Assembly: GCF_950023065.1 (NCBI RefSeq)
Contig: NC_088679.1
Coordinates: 51,770,001-51,834,000, forward strand
Reading direction: 5' to 3'
Length of the DNA stretch: 64,000 nucleotides
Source of the DNA: Planococcus citri
Taxonomy: Eukaryota > Arthropoda > Insecta > Hemiptera > Pseudococcidae
Every line of letters starts with the position of its first letter. Position 1 is the first letter of the stretch. Under the pieces are notes generated by a model. That model was not told where the DNA came from, searched no databases, and saw nothing but the letters and a program-made list of their open reading frames with translations. The position numbers and the translations under genes are program-made. Below, piece after piece: positions 35,301-47,600 of this stretch.

Positions 35301-38300
35301 TACCAATTTAAAAGTTGATACGGGTTCAAAATCAGCCTCAAGTGTTTCGATAGAATCAACAGGTATCACTGTTTTCATCTTCTTCATTTTTATAATATGA
35401 ACTTGTTTAATCTTTGATAAAAATCATTTTGATCATTAATTTTCATTTCATCTTGAATGTGAAGTTGACAACAACTAACAAAAATTTACCTTTGTAGAAA
35501 CGGGCGTGAGAGTTGATTTGTGCGCGACTGATTCTTTGGTACGGACGGAATCACTTAAGGAAAGAAGGGCATTTGCGACATCACTACAAATACTTTCTTC
35601 CGTGGTTGTATCCTGTAGAGATAATTTTTTTATGAATGAATACGAATAAACGCAATAATAAAACACTGATATAGCTTTCATTACCACCATCGAAGATGTA
35701 GCAGGAGTCTCAGGCCGTTCATTAGTAGCTTCTGATTCGGATTTGATTTTTGGAGGCCTTCCTCGTTTCTTTTTTATAGGATCAGTCTAAAAATAATTTC
35801 TAATAGTAAAATTGTCTCATTGTAAAAAAAAAAAAAAAAAAAAAATCGGTTACATACCACAGCAGATGTGTTCTTAGGTGTTTCTTTTTGAGTGAAAGAA
35901 TCAGATACCTACCAGAATAATTTCAAAAAAATTAGTATTCATGCATTCATTACATAAAATGCAACTTGATTTTTTATGATAGTAAAAATTACCATGGAAT
36001 TCGAAGTATTGGCAGAATCAGAATTTGGTATTTTTATATCCGCGATATCACGTGTTTTTGGTGTTTCTACGGCGTTTAAATATGAATTTTCAATTCTATC
36101 GTTGACGTTGGTAGTTGATTTATTCGCACTGTTCGTAGAAATATCCTAAAATCATTTTTAAACACATTTGAGCATTTGTAAAATTCTTTTATTTTCAATT
36201 TTTTAAACACAGCGTGCAATAAAATTTTACGAAGTGTTACTATAAAAAGTACGTACAGTTACAATCGCGCTGTCATTAGCAGAGGAATCTAGATGAGCAT
36301 CTGGATTTTTACGAGGCCTTCCTCTTTTTCTAGGAGAAGTATCGTTATTCTATTTTTGCAACAAAAAATCAAAATTAACAATTTTTTTCTCTCAAATAAT
36401 AACTAAGCTGATAATAACAATTTAAAAATTTACTTTGGGTAATGAAGGCCGTTTTGGAACTTCAATACGTTTCGAAACTTCTGGAGTATAACTTTTGTAA
36501 TCCGAATCATATTCAAAGTCGGGTAGAATCAATTTTTTTCTGGTTCGGGTGCTTCTCTACAAACATATCACCACAATAATTAATACTTATGTTTACTTCA
36601 CTCATTAAAAATAAATGATTTTAAAAAAACACATCGTTAACTTACTTCTTTAATATTTAAATCTGTCGCAGGTGTTTCCACAATTAGTGATTTTTTACTT
36701 TTTCTACCGACAGTTTTTTTCTGCTTCGGTTCTTCAGAATCCAACGCAGCTAATTCAGTTCCATCTACTTCTTCTTTGGTCACAGGCGTTTCATCAACTT
36801 TTTCTTCCTTATTTAGATCGGTTTTATTCTTGTTTAATCGGCTGTATGATTTTAAATATTTCTGCAAACAAATGAGTTAAATAGGTTAAAATGAACTAAC
36901 AGCGTATTCAAGCATGTAATAAGTTTTTTACTTTTTTGCCGGCGCGATTATAGTCGAATTCCTCAAAATCGGAATCTTCTTTATCGGCATCGGTGACATT
37001 ATTGGTTTGACTTAGTTCATTTTCTTCTTTGTTCTGAAATTAGATAATAAATAGCAATTTTTTCCTCGATTTCGAATATAAAAATTCACGATGTATTACC
37101 TTTTCAGGAGAAACATCATTCAAATCTTGGACATCGCCACGTTCTTGCAAAGATGTTTCAGTTGTTCCTTCATCTTTGAATAAATTATACATCATTTTTT
37201 CGACATTTACATAGTTCTGAAATAATAACACGATTATGAATACCAAACAATTTAAATAATGTCCAAAGACTGAAGAATAATATGTTACCTCATGTTTCGT
37301 CGTATCATCTGTCTGTTTATCATTCTTGGAATCCGCTTCCACAGAATTACGTTGTAATTTCTCATCTTCGTCAACAGTTTGTTGTACTTTAGCATTATCA
37401 CTTGGTTCTCCGTCAGGTAACTTTTCAGTAAGATCATTTTTTACTTCCACAGATTTGGGAGGTGCGTCGTGTGATATTTCAATTCGCTCATCTTCTATCG
37501 AAATATTTTGCGAGTTGTTTTGTTCTAAATTATCGTAATTGGTGCTAGGATCAGCGATAACATTGTTCTCTTTCGAAGGCGATTCCTCCAATTTCTCGAC
37601 AGGTGATTTTTCATCGATTACGTCGTTCAATTGAATCGCTGAATGTTCAGTTTTTTCATTTTCATCGCATTTCCCGTTCTCCATTAGATCAGGAAGGTTA
37701 TTAATATTTGCCGTTTTAGAGACATTCGCAGAATCGGAATTTTCCATAGGAGATTTTCCTACGGTGCTCGTTAAATCTTGTTTCACTTCTTGTATTTTTT
37801 CACTATTCGTTACAGTAGGCGTTGATTCAACGATAGACGTAACTTGTTCCATAATTTTACTGAAATAAATCACAACCGAATGAGATCACGAAACACCGAA
37901 TATTTTACATAACGAATAAAATGTACATACTCGGTATTCTGATTCAGTTGAGATATTTCTTCAGTTCCGGCTTCTTTGGATTTTCTTTTCGTAATGGAAG
38001 AATCGGGATACTTCAAATGACTAATATTTTTTGATAACTTTATATCAGCGTCAATTTCCGAATTATTCTCAGAAACATATAACGATACCGGATCTGATAT
38101 TGTAGTATATTTAGCATCGTATTCCTTCAAACTTATATCTGGAGCGCAATCCGGATGTTGCAGAATTAAATGCGCCTTGTAATGATTTTCCGAAGAAAAA
38201 TACGAATTACAAAATTCGCAAAACGAATTATCTGCGTTCTTGGTTAAACGAATCTGCAAACAAAAATCACAAAACGTAATCTTGGTTTTTCTTACATCAT

Positions 38301-39216
38301 GAGTGTGACTAAGAAAATCAATGAAATTACTCCTTCGCAAGTCGAAATGTGCTTAGAATATTCTACGGCATCTAATGCGATGAAATTGCATTCAAATTTG
38401 CTGCATTTGATTCCGTTATTCCACACATACTGATTTTTACGATTCGTGTTCGCATTATCATCGTCCTTTTCAATATTTGAACGTTCATTCGGTGGATGAT
38501 GTTCGATATGTACATTCAATGCGCTTACAGTAAAAAATCGTTTACCACACACAGTACAAATGTGTTTACGATTAGTACTATTGTACGTTTCCTAAAACAT
38601 CCAAATACATACATTGATTAATTTTCAAATCATCTCAAACCATAAGGTAGATTTTAATCACACATTTTTGACAATGGACGAGAAAAATCCGGGAGGAGAT
38701 AAAACTGAAAAATCCCCGATATACGATTTGTTTAAAAACACAGAAAATAGTGTTTTGAAATAATCTGAGGATAACAGGCGATTTACTTTTTTTTTAAATT
38801 TAAATTCACTTCTGTTCCTTGATTTTTTTCAAGAGCATACTTACCACATTAGTAACGGGAGGTTTTTCGTCTTCTTCGTTCTCTTTACTGGTTGGAGAGT
38901 AATACAATAAAGATGGATCAAAATTGATCTTTTTTTTCAGATCTATCAATTAAATAATAATAATAAAATTACTACACAATATTAATATGATGAGGAACCA
39001 AAGCAAAAATTCATCACCCACAAATTTAATATCGCGAAAGAATGTGAGCAAAACAAAGAGAATTTCTTCCCAATTTTTGATACCAAATAAAAAATTAATA
39101 ACGTTGATGCGATAAAACAGAAAATTATACAAAAAAACGAGGAGCCGCGGACTTCTTACAACGAAAAATAGTAATGAATCGACTAGATATTACTGAACAA
39201 TTTTTATACCTTCCAT
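29806..39216 (-). CDS. GTF3C2: GTF3C2-like TFIIIC subunit with zinc fingers, AT-hooks and WD40 C-terminus, 39 coding exons
   Basis: Probable TFIIIC beta-propeller subunit (TFIIIC110), which helps TFIIIC bind tRNA-type promoters for RNA polymerase III. Exons in transcript order: 39216-39210, 38942-38845, 38591-38331, 38253-37931, 37859-37289, 37216-37100, 37033-36932, 36861-36646, 36556-36434, 36349-36257, 36145-35993, 35908-35858, 35786-35685, 35612-35490, 35381-35304, 35235-35092, 35022-34927, 34844-34674, 34595-34473, 34395-34240, 34159-34031, 33948-33784, 33704-33576, 33528-33370, 33281-33118, 33047-32828, 32748-32427, 32358-32244, 32168-31981, 31901-31712, 31622-31422, 31348-31250, 31177-31047, 30980-30791, 30709-30622, 30549-30430, 30344-30198, 30104-30030, 29955-29806. 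The sum is 6090 bases, 2029 residues. The start ATG is preceded by an in-frame TAG (39246-39244). The acceptor at 35381/35378 and the donor at 33575 are the least certain sites. The identity rests on the C-terminal propeller; the long N-terminus is unlike human GTF3C2 (about 911 residues). Confidence 0.8.
32427..33704 (-). other. GTF3C2 second zinc-finger cluster
   Basis: Five consecutive exons each hold a Cys/His pair pattern. They are NCGRCKKKMTFRHYKNYH, ACEKCGDVRKS...HVRFC, TCKLCGRALRPSSVRFHYIK then FH, CMGLSCRHM...HVSNC, and FSCSSCDYKTKY...HSKKQC. Most are C2HC rather than C2H2. The last exon (32748-32427) also carries a long acidic Asp/Glu/Ser stretch and runs straight into the propeller, which ties the fingers and the WD40 part into one gene. 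Confidence 0.75.
34240..36349 (-). other. GTF3C2 AT-hook exons (five hooks on five separate exons)
   Basis: AT-hook cores (GRP flanked by Lys/Arg) occur in five separate small exons. They are RKRGRPRK (36349-36257, about residue 616), KKKRGRPPK (35786-35685, about 715), RKRGRPPK (35022-34927, about 863), KKGRPSLK (34595-34473, about 946) and KLGRPRK (34395-34240, about 996). AT-hooks bind the minor groove of AT-rich DNA. The exons between them are acidic and Ser/Thr-rich with no recognised fold. All of these exons begin and end in phase 0. Confidence 0.8.
37931..38591 (-). other. GTF3C2 N-terminal zinc-finger exons
   Basis: Two exons carry three fingers. The first is classical C2H2 (HICTVCGKRFF...HIEHH, Cys at about 47 and 50). 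The second is C2HC-like (KCSKFECNF...HISTC). The third is C2H2 (FCEFCNSYFSSENHYKAH followed by LILQH). They lie within the first 160 residues. A Ser/Asp/Lys-rich linker follows. Confidence 0.8.
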
Positions 39217-40332
39217 GACAGAATAACACTTGGTATTCAAAATCTACATCATTATCACTGCACGCAAATTTTACACGATAAATCTACACTAAATGGGTAA
39301 AGTTCATAAAATTATAACTATACAAAGTGATATAAAATTACTTCAAAATTATCGAAAAATCTCAACCTTCTGAAATTGAAATTCTCCAAAATTTTAAAAA
39401 TGGAATTGAACTGGCGTCGTGGTGGAGTGGAAACGGCGAAGAGAGATTACTTCGAATTTTGCAGTGTATTTTCAAGCGTATTAACTCTCTTTCAATGTTA
39501 CCAACAAAGATACCGGGTGACCGATTGATTACACTCCCACGCATGCATCACTTTTTGGGATTTTTTAGTTCGGACAAAACAATTTTGAATGAAAAACTTC
39601 ATTACACTCAATGTTGCCGAAGCGTATCATTTCATTTTAACACAAAATCCCTCCTGATGATAGTGACTGAGTTTTAAATTTCAGATAAGAGTTCAGAATT
39701 TTTTTCCTGATTTGTTGATAACTTGATAAGCCTGCTTTACTTTTCTAGAATTCCTGAATTGTGAATTTCATATTTTCTGATGAACGACATTGAAAATATA
39801 GAATTAATGATATTTTAATATGGTGTTTTTTTAAAAATCAGTGTTGTAAAAGTGACTACGCAGTACGCACATTGCAAGCTTCTGTTTCACGTTTCGTTTC
39901 TGTTCTGATTCTGACTTCGACTTCTGATCTGATTCTGATTCTGAAGCTCAATTTTTAAAGCATCGTTTATATTGATCATGGAACACAACACTCGTCAGAT
40001 CTGTTCCGTAGAATTATACAACTACATAGTATTTTGCTGAGTCTCCTAGTTTCCATTGAATTCTCCTTTATACATTATTTTCAAAATTTGTACGTTTCAC
40101 TAGGGTCCTGGGCAATAGTTTTTCCGGAACATTACTCATTAACCAATGTTGATTGACGACACCTAAAATATTCTATAAGTATAAAGTTGCGACTTGAAAT
40201 GAAAATGAACCTATATAATATACCTGCACATCATTATTAAGTACTTATCAAGTACTTATCAATTTTCCATATCGTAAAAAAATCCAGAAGAAATATCACT
40301 CAGATAGGTATGAGACAAATGTTTAAAATCAA
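39217..40332. other. Spacer between GTF3C2 start and kinase 3' UTR
   Basis: About 1.1 kb that should hold the GTF3C2 leader and promoter. A Ser/Asp-type repeat ttctgattctgattctga lies near 39905-39945. No further gene, RNA or promoter motif could be supported. Confidence 0.5.
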
Positions 40333-41676
40333 TTTATTAATTACAATTTAACATCATGTAAAAGAAAATCTTACGATCGTAAAATATTAAATACTGAATT
40401 TAAAATAATAATCATACAAAATTTGAATAAATTATTACTCGACTTACAATGCTATTGAGAATGTACAATTTTTAATAAAGAAAAACAGAAAAGAAGTTCG
40501 TAAAAAATAATCGCCAAAATAGAAATAATTGTTTAAAAAAATCCTTATTTTAGTAATTTGACTAGAAACTAAAATGGTTCGAAATATTCCACACGTTGCA
40601 ATGAATATACACAAGTATAAACCAAAGAAAAAAGAAAAAAAAACACATTAAAAACGTCAGTCAATTCGAGACAAATTATTTTTGGTAAGCGTTTTGATAC
40701 TTAATACAGTTAATACAATAAAATTCAATTCTAACGAAAAAAAAAAAAAAGTAAAATATTAATGTAATGACACAATAAAAATATTACATTCGATTTAAAA
40801 ATTTATACGTAGAAAAACACAGAAGAAATGAAAAATTTGAGCGTTTAGTTAAAATTCAGAGACTAAATTTTCAAAGCTCCTTGATTGAATTTTTTTTTAT
40901 TTCATTTAAATTTATAATTTTTTTAAAGGAAGAAATGCACAATACACGAGCATAAACGCCTTCCAATAAATAAATGGCACGGAATCGGCGTTAAAGAAAA
41001 ATAATTCTTTATTTTAATGAATATGGACGTTTTTGTAGGGGTTTATTACAAAATAGAAAATGGTAACAAATAAACTTCTACCATGACTAGACCCTCGACC
41101 ATTTCGCATATTTTGGATCTGAAAGTATTTAAATATTACGCCAAGTAGTAATAATAATCATCATTGAATGAGGGAGCATTAATTGAAAATATACTAGTCT
41201 TAGAATCTTCCATCATTCGTAACAAATTATTTATGAAAGTTATAATTAGAAAAAAAAAGAGACTTAATTTATATATTAATTGCGTCGAGAAAACGATTAT
41301 AAAAATCATTTTATATTCCCATAAATTTAATGGAATGATACACCGATTTAAATTGCGTTCGCTCAAAATTTAAATTTGAACAATTAAGTATATTACCTAC
41401 ATAAATTGACGACGTACGAATAAATTTTCACAAATTCGACTAACCATTTGACTAAAGAAAAATTTTCTTTATAAAAAAAAAAAATAACCAAAATTACATA
41501 CTTTAGTGGAACAATTTTAAATCATAAATTAAGTAAAAGTACAAAACCTGTCAGCAGCCTTTCTCCTACGAAATTAATTAAACGAAAAAAAAAAAAAAAA
41601 GACAAAAGAAAAGAAACATCTTAATAACAAGTCTTATTTCCATGTAATAAATAAATACTTCTCAATTAGTAGTAGA
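40333..41676 (-). other. Probable 3' UTR of the TESK-like kinase gene
   Basis: About 1.3 kb beyond the kinase stop lacks coding signal and is A-rich on the plus strand. Plus-strand tttatt hexamers (AATAAA in the transcript) occur at 41042-41047 and 40333-40338 among others. The farther one is used here as the outer limit. Which site is used is unknown. Confidence 0.35.
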
Positions 41677-44600
41677 TTATTTTTTATCAAAAATAGGCAA
41701 TTTTGATTTAACGGCGCCTTCGCAAATTAACAAACGTTGATTGGCGGATCGTTTCGATAACACATGCGATCCTCCGGTGAAGGGTTTTTCGAATAACTTT
41801 CTTCTTGTGTAGTAGTCTAAAGATGACTTCGTCACAGGTTGCCCATCTCCCTGAATCCAATTCCTTCGAATGGACGCGTGTAAACTGGATATTTTGTTGG
41901 ATGATTCGAAAAAATCCCATTTGTGACTTAACGGCGAATTTCCTAAGTTTGTTTGCTTGCCTTCGAAATACTCGACTATCTTACTGATATGTTGCGGTTT
42001 CTGAAAATTCATCTCAAATTAATATTCGTTCTCGTAATTTTTTTTTTGGCAGGAAAGTACGGTTATATTACCTGTTTATCATCCCAAATTGGAGTTTCAC
42101 TACTGGCCAAACTAGAAACATCTTCGGAACTATCGGTATACACGGACGATGCTGTGTGATGATGCATCGTACAAGGATATCGTCCATTGAAGTAAACCGG
42201 CGTCGAATTATCTTCGCTGTTAGAATCTAAAAACAAAGACGATGCAGCCGACGAAGACGATAAGGTTACAGAGGAAGCCGTATAGTGGTGATGTCCAACG
42301 CAAACATCAATACCTAAGGTTTCAAAATGAAAGCGTTTAACAACCACATCGTATACAAACGAAATCGGCTCATAAGTGATATCTCGACGTTTATTTTACC
42401 TGGCACGCAGAAATCTTCGCCAACGCTGCTGTAGAATCCGGATTCGCAGGATCCTCTACGACGTAAATTTAAAGCTTGCGTTTCGGCCGTAGGTAAAAAC
42501 ACAACATTTGAACACTCTTCTAACACGCTGATATTTGAACTAGACGAACAGCTGCGCAGGACGTTTCCACAATTCGTCGAATCGGCCAGTAAATCAGTCA
42601 AACAACCTCTCGATTTATACAACGGGTGTAGGAATAAAGATGAACAAATTTTCTTCGAATACGAATCAGCTGCGCACGTCGCAGGAGCAATTTCTTCCGC
42701 AGGATATTTGAACGTTGATCCGTTCGAAAACGTGGCTCGTTTTCTGCAAAACGTAGGCGACGAAGGTAACGACGACGGTTTAAGTTTATCGAATCGTTCG
42801 ACGGCTGCGTCGTTCTTGGATTTATGATCATCTTTCAAACGTAGCGTAGCCGAAGACGTATTACAAGACGACGAAGACGACGAGGAAGATACCGGCGAAG
42901 CATTCGCGCGACTTTGCCAGTCGAGTTCGTCGCCGCTGTTGGTTTTACTAGATCTCTTATCCTTAATGGTTTTCTCTTTGTTATTGGAAGACGATTTGAA
43001 TTTATTCGAAGTGGAAGAACATTTTTTAATTTCGGACGGTTTGATGACAGGTTCGATTACAATAGAAGAATTGACGCATTCGCGTACACAGTTTGGTTTA
43101 TCTTCGGCCGATTTACGACGATACGAGGAAGACTTTTCATTTGCGTATGGTAACTGGGCGCGATGTTTGCTATCGACAACGTCTAACGTGCTGGTTTTCG
43201 TTCCGTATTCGATATCCGCGTAAAAAGACGGTTTCCTTTCGTCGGCGCCGTGAAAAGGCGACGGCAACTCGAAACAAGAAGAAAATAAATCAGTCGAATT
43301 GGTCTGCGCCAAGATTTTCTTGACGCCTTTTAGTTTGGAAAGTGCAGCGAAAGGGTTCGATTTAGGTTCCGTTGGTTTATAATGCGGATCTTCTTGGCAC
43401 ATACTCTCGCCGACTCTCTTCAATGGCGGTTGACATAACGAATGAGACAACCAATGACATCGAGCTTTATCCGAAGGAGCAGTCACTGCGGGGAACACGA
43501 TCAAGCCAATATCTTCCGACAAAGATCTTCGATGAACCACTGCGCATTTTTGAAAATTAAAACGAACCGTTAATTATTCGTATTTCAAACATTTAAATCA
43601 AAAATATACTACATGCAGTAAATCGAAAAAAATATATTACATTTTCTATGGCTATTCTTCGATTCGGAAAGTATACTCGGCGTGGGTGATGGACAAGGTA
43701 GAACTTCTTCGCTTCTGGCTTCCGTTAACGTACATCCATTCGCTAAAAAAGCATTTTTCACCGGTTTGACTATTTTTTCTAATAATTTGGCTATATCGGC
43801 AAAAAGTGGCCTATTCTTTGGTTCTAACTGTAAAATCAAGAAAATTAATCCATTTAGTTATCATTTTCAATTAATCGAATGCAAATACAGATATTCGTAA
43901 GCGGTAATTAGTGGCAGGAAGAGAAGAAAACTCACATTGCAACATGAAAAAGCGAGTTTTAAGAATTCCGGTGGCGGAGGTTTCGGTAACTGAGAACAAA
44001 TTTCAACAAATGCTAAATAATCTAAACCAAAATTGGAAGTTCGAGGAAGAATATCCGGATCAGCGTCCAGTCTAGCGATTAATTCACATAGCACGATTCC
44101 GTAGCTGAAAATGTCGCTTCTTTCGTCGTAAAACTGGCCTTTCAAACATTCCGGCGACATCCAATACGGTGACCCAACCGTTGGCAAACGTATACCAGAT
44201 CTGTAGAGAAATAGTTTAAAAAGTTACAGATTACAAATACGAGGTATAAATGTTGTTGTAATATGTATTACAAAATAGGTATCTTAAAAACTTTAGTAAC
44301 TTAGTTAGGTACTTAAAAAGTAATCGAGTAACGAGTTTTGATTTTTATGCTTTCTGGAGAAATTTTGAAATTCCAGAGAAAGAATTTGAAAATCGTGCCG
44401 GAGCGACCAAAATGACTGGAAATGGTGAAATTCGGTTCGAGGGAGTTGATATTAGTTTTAGGACTAATTTTAATTATTTTTACTGAATAAAAAAATATTT
44501 TTTTCGACAAAAGCATAAATCATCGAAAATGGTCAAAATGATCAATTTTGAATTTATAAAAATTCGCCAAAAATTAAAAAACCGATTCAGCCAGCTGAAA

Positions 44601-47600
44601 TTTTTGTTATTGAGTTTGAGACTATTCTCTTTCCAAAAATCGCAGTCCCGTCGAGAAATTCTCCTGTAAGAACATTATAAACCAAAACCATTTTATATCA
44701 CCAAAAAGGAGGCAAAATTTGATATTTAAATTTAGTGCACTCAAATTGTTAAAAAATGCTAAGATCGAGGAAAGGATACAAATAAATATAAACAGGAATA
44801 GATCTTGACTGAATTTTATTTTCGACACAGAATCTCCGATTTAGAAAAGCTCATCGTCTTACTTTGGTATTTTAGCTGCTAATCCAAAATCACCCACTAC
44901 AGCAGTCATTTCTAGACAGTCTTCTGATTTTTTAATTAAAACATTCTGAAACAAAACAACAAACAAAATGAAATATTAATTACACAGGTTATAAGGAAAA
45001 AATTCGCTAATTGTAAGTTTATTCGGTATATGTATAGTAATTTTTCATGGTCAAGGGGAAAAGTCGCGTTAAATTTTCAACTTAATACAAATTGGTCGGT
45101 CGAAATGACAATAAAACGAACGGCGTTGCCGCGTTTGAATTTCTCATAACCTTGAAAAAGCATTGTAATATCGAATATAATTATTTGAAAAATCCAAATT
45201 CTTCGGTTCCGTTTGCCTGCACGTACATATACGATTGTTGTACTTATTTTATTTGTTCCGGGAACCACTCATACGCTGTTAAGAAAAGTACGAGTACAAC
45301 AAACTGCATAAGAGAAGTCGAGTATTACAAACCACGATCGCGATTTCACGCCAACTTAAAAAACCATACACTCTACTCCATCTATTACAATTATTCATAC
45401 TTGGTTGTTCATCGGTATATAATTTTTTAATTACGTTCAATTAATAACAAATTTATTCGCGTCAGTCTTACACTATTTACACACCACAAAAACCAGTCAG
45501 CATTCTTGCAAGGCTGGAAAATGACTTCAAATGTACTCGAAAAAAAAACAAGAAAAAAAAAGACGAATTCGTATTACGAAACGTTATCCGCCGCAAACAA
45601 ATGGCGTCGTTTTCAATCACAACTGACGGATGTGCGTGACATTATAAGATTATATTCATAAAGTCACGTAACTCGCAGTCGAAAATCTCGTTAGATTTGT
45701 TTTAATCATCGAATAACAGATGAAATAATATATTGAAAACGGAAACTTCGGCTTTTTTCCCCTCCTCTGCACTTCATTCTTGTACGATTCACGACACCCA
45801 ACAATTCTTCGAGTGTAGGTAGCTACGTATAAAATTCCCTTTTCACAATTTTGCGACGACTTTTCTCTAATTTTACCTGCGTTTGAAAAATAAATACTCA
45901 AAAACTCGTTAGCACGCGAAATAACTATAGAAAAGTAGTTTTTTCAACCATTTTTTTACGAATAAAATCGAAGCGAATAATCAATACGTAGCTATTAAGT
46001 ATTTCGCCATCATTCCAACCAAGAACCTAGTAATCTTATTTCTTCGCTCAAATGTAGGTATACTATGGCTAATTACTAAAATTCAACTCGTCGTGGGAAA
46101 ACAGACCTCACCTTTAAACATGAAAACCTATTGTATTACATTTGACATTCGTTAATAACAAATACCGTAGTTAATAATGTAAATAAAATTCCGATATTTT
46201 GTTTACTCGTGTACCACTAATTAATTCCTAACTTAATTACCAGTACAAATATATTTTTTTTTTCAAATTGCGTAAAAATTTTCCAAGTTTTCAAAAAATA
46301 TGTAATATTCTAATGCGCTTTGTATTATATTGCTTTTTTGACGAAATAAAAACTAAAATAGGTATGTAAGTAGATATACATACTCAAAAAATATAGAACT
46401 AATTGGACAGATTGATTTTTTTTTCAAACGACGTGTAACTCACAATTTTTTGTGTATCTATAGGTGCTTCGTTTCATTCATACTTCAATTTCATATGGAT
46501 ACTAACTAGGTATAAGTAGATGAGTAGATAGGTAAGAAGGTAAGGAGGTAGGAAGAAATACTAGGTAGGTATCTACAAGTATTATTAATTAAACTTTTTC
46601 AAAAGTAATTATTGTCTACCCTATAAACATGATTTTTCTGTATAGGAAAGATTTACTTATCTAATTAGTTATGAATGAGGAGAAAAATAATTTATGCAGA
46701 AAAGTAGGACCTCTGATTTCACACTTGAATAACATATACGTAAGCTTTATCTTCAATTTCGGCATAACCATAATTTATGATAATTTATCCCTTATCTAAA
46801 CATTTCACAGAAACCAAGAAACTGAGATATAAAAAGGGGGAATCTCAAAAACACGACTTCTTTTTGACCCTGAAGCCATACTTTTTTCAAATATCAATTA
46901 TGCTAATTTACAAGAAAAAGTTTACCTATTTTTTTTTTCAAAACTTTATTTCGTTCAAAAAAAGTACATACCTACAATTTTTCGTTTTTGTTTGCTTTTT
47001 AAATGTGATTTTTTTTTTATAACAGGACCGCACTTAAATTTTTCCAGAAAAAAAGGTCTGAAAAACTAACTAAAAAAATTACGAAACGTAAGCACAACAT
47101 TTAAATGTAGAAAAAAATCACAAAAAAAACTTGATCGAGAAAAAATAGGACTGTTTGGGGATATAATTGGCTAAAAAGTAATAGGTACGTCGTCGTAATT
47201 TTCGTCATAAAAGTTAGACTATTTCGCAACTTCAAAAGGAAAAAATAATAATATGACAATTTTAGCATTTTCAGAAAAAAAAGACTAAAAGGTGATATTC
47301 AACAGCAATTTTTGGTGAAAAAGTGAAAACTTTTGACAAATTTTAGGCCAAAAGAAAAATTTTGACAAACAAAACTTTTTGACAAAAAAGTGAAAATTTT
47401 TAGCAAATTTTGACAAAAAACGAGGCTGTAGCAAGTTTAATAAAATGCAGAGCTTTTGGCAATTTTTAGAAGAAAATTTAGATTTTTTTGGAAATTTTTA
47501 GTCAAAAAGTGAAACGAGACTTTTTGGCAACTTCGACAAAAAGCGACGAAACTTTTTACTAATTTTGTTTAAAAGCAAAACTTTGCTTGGACAATTTCAG

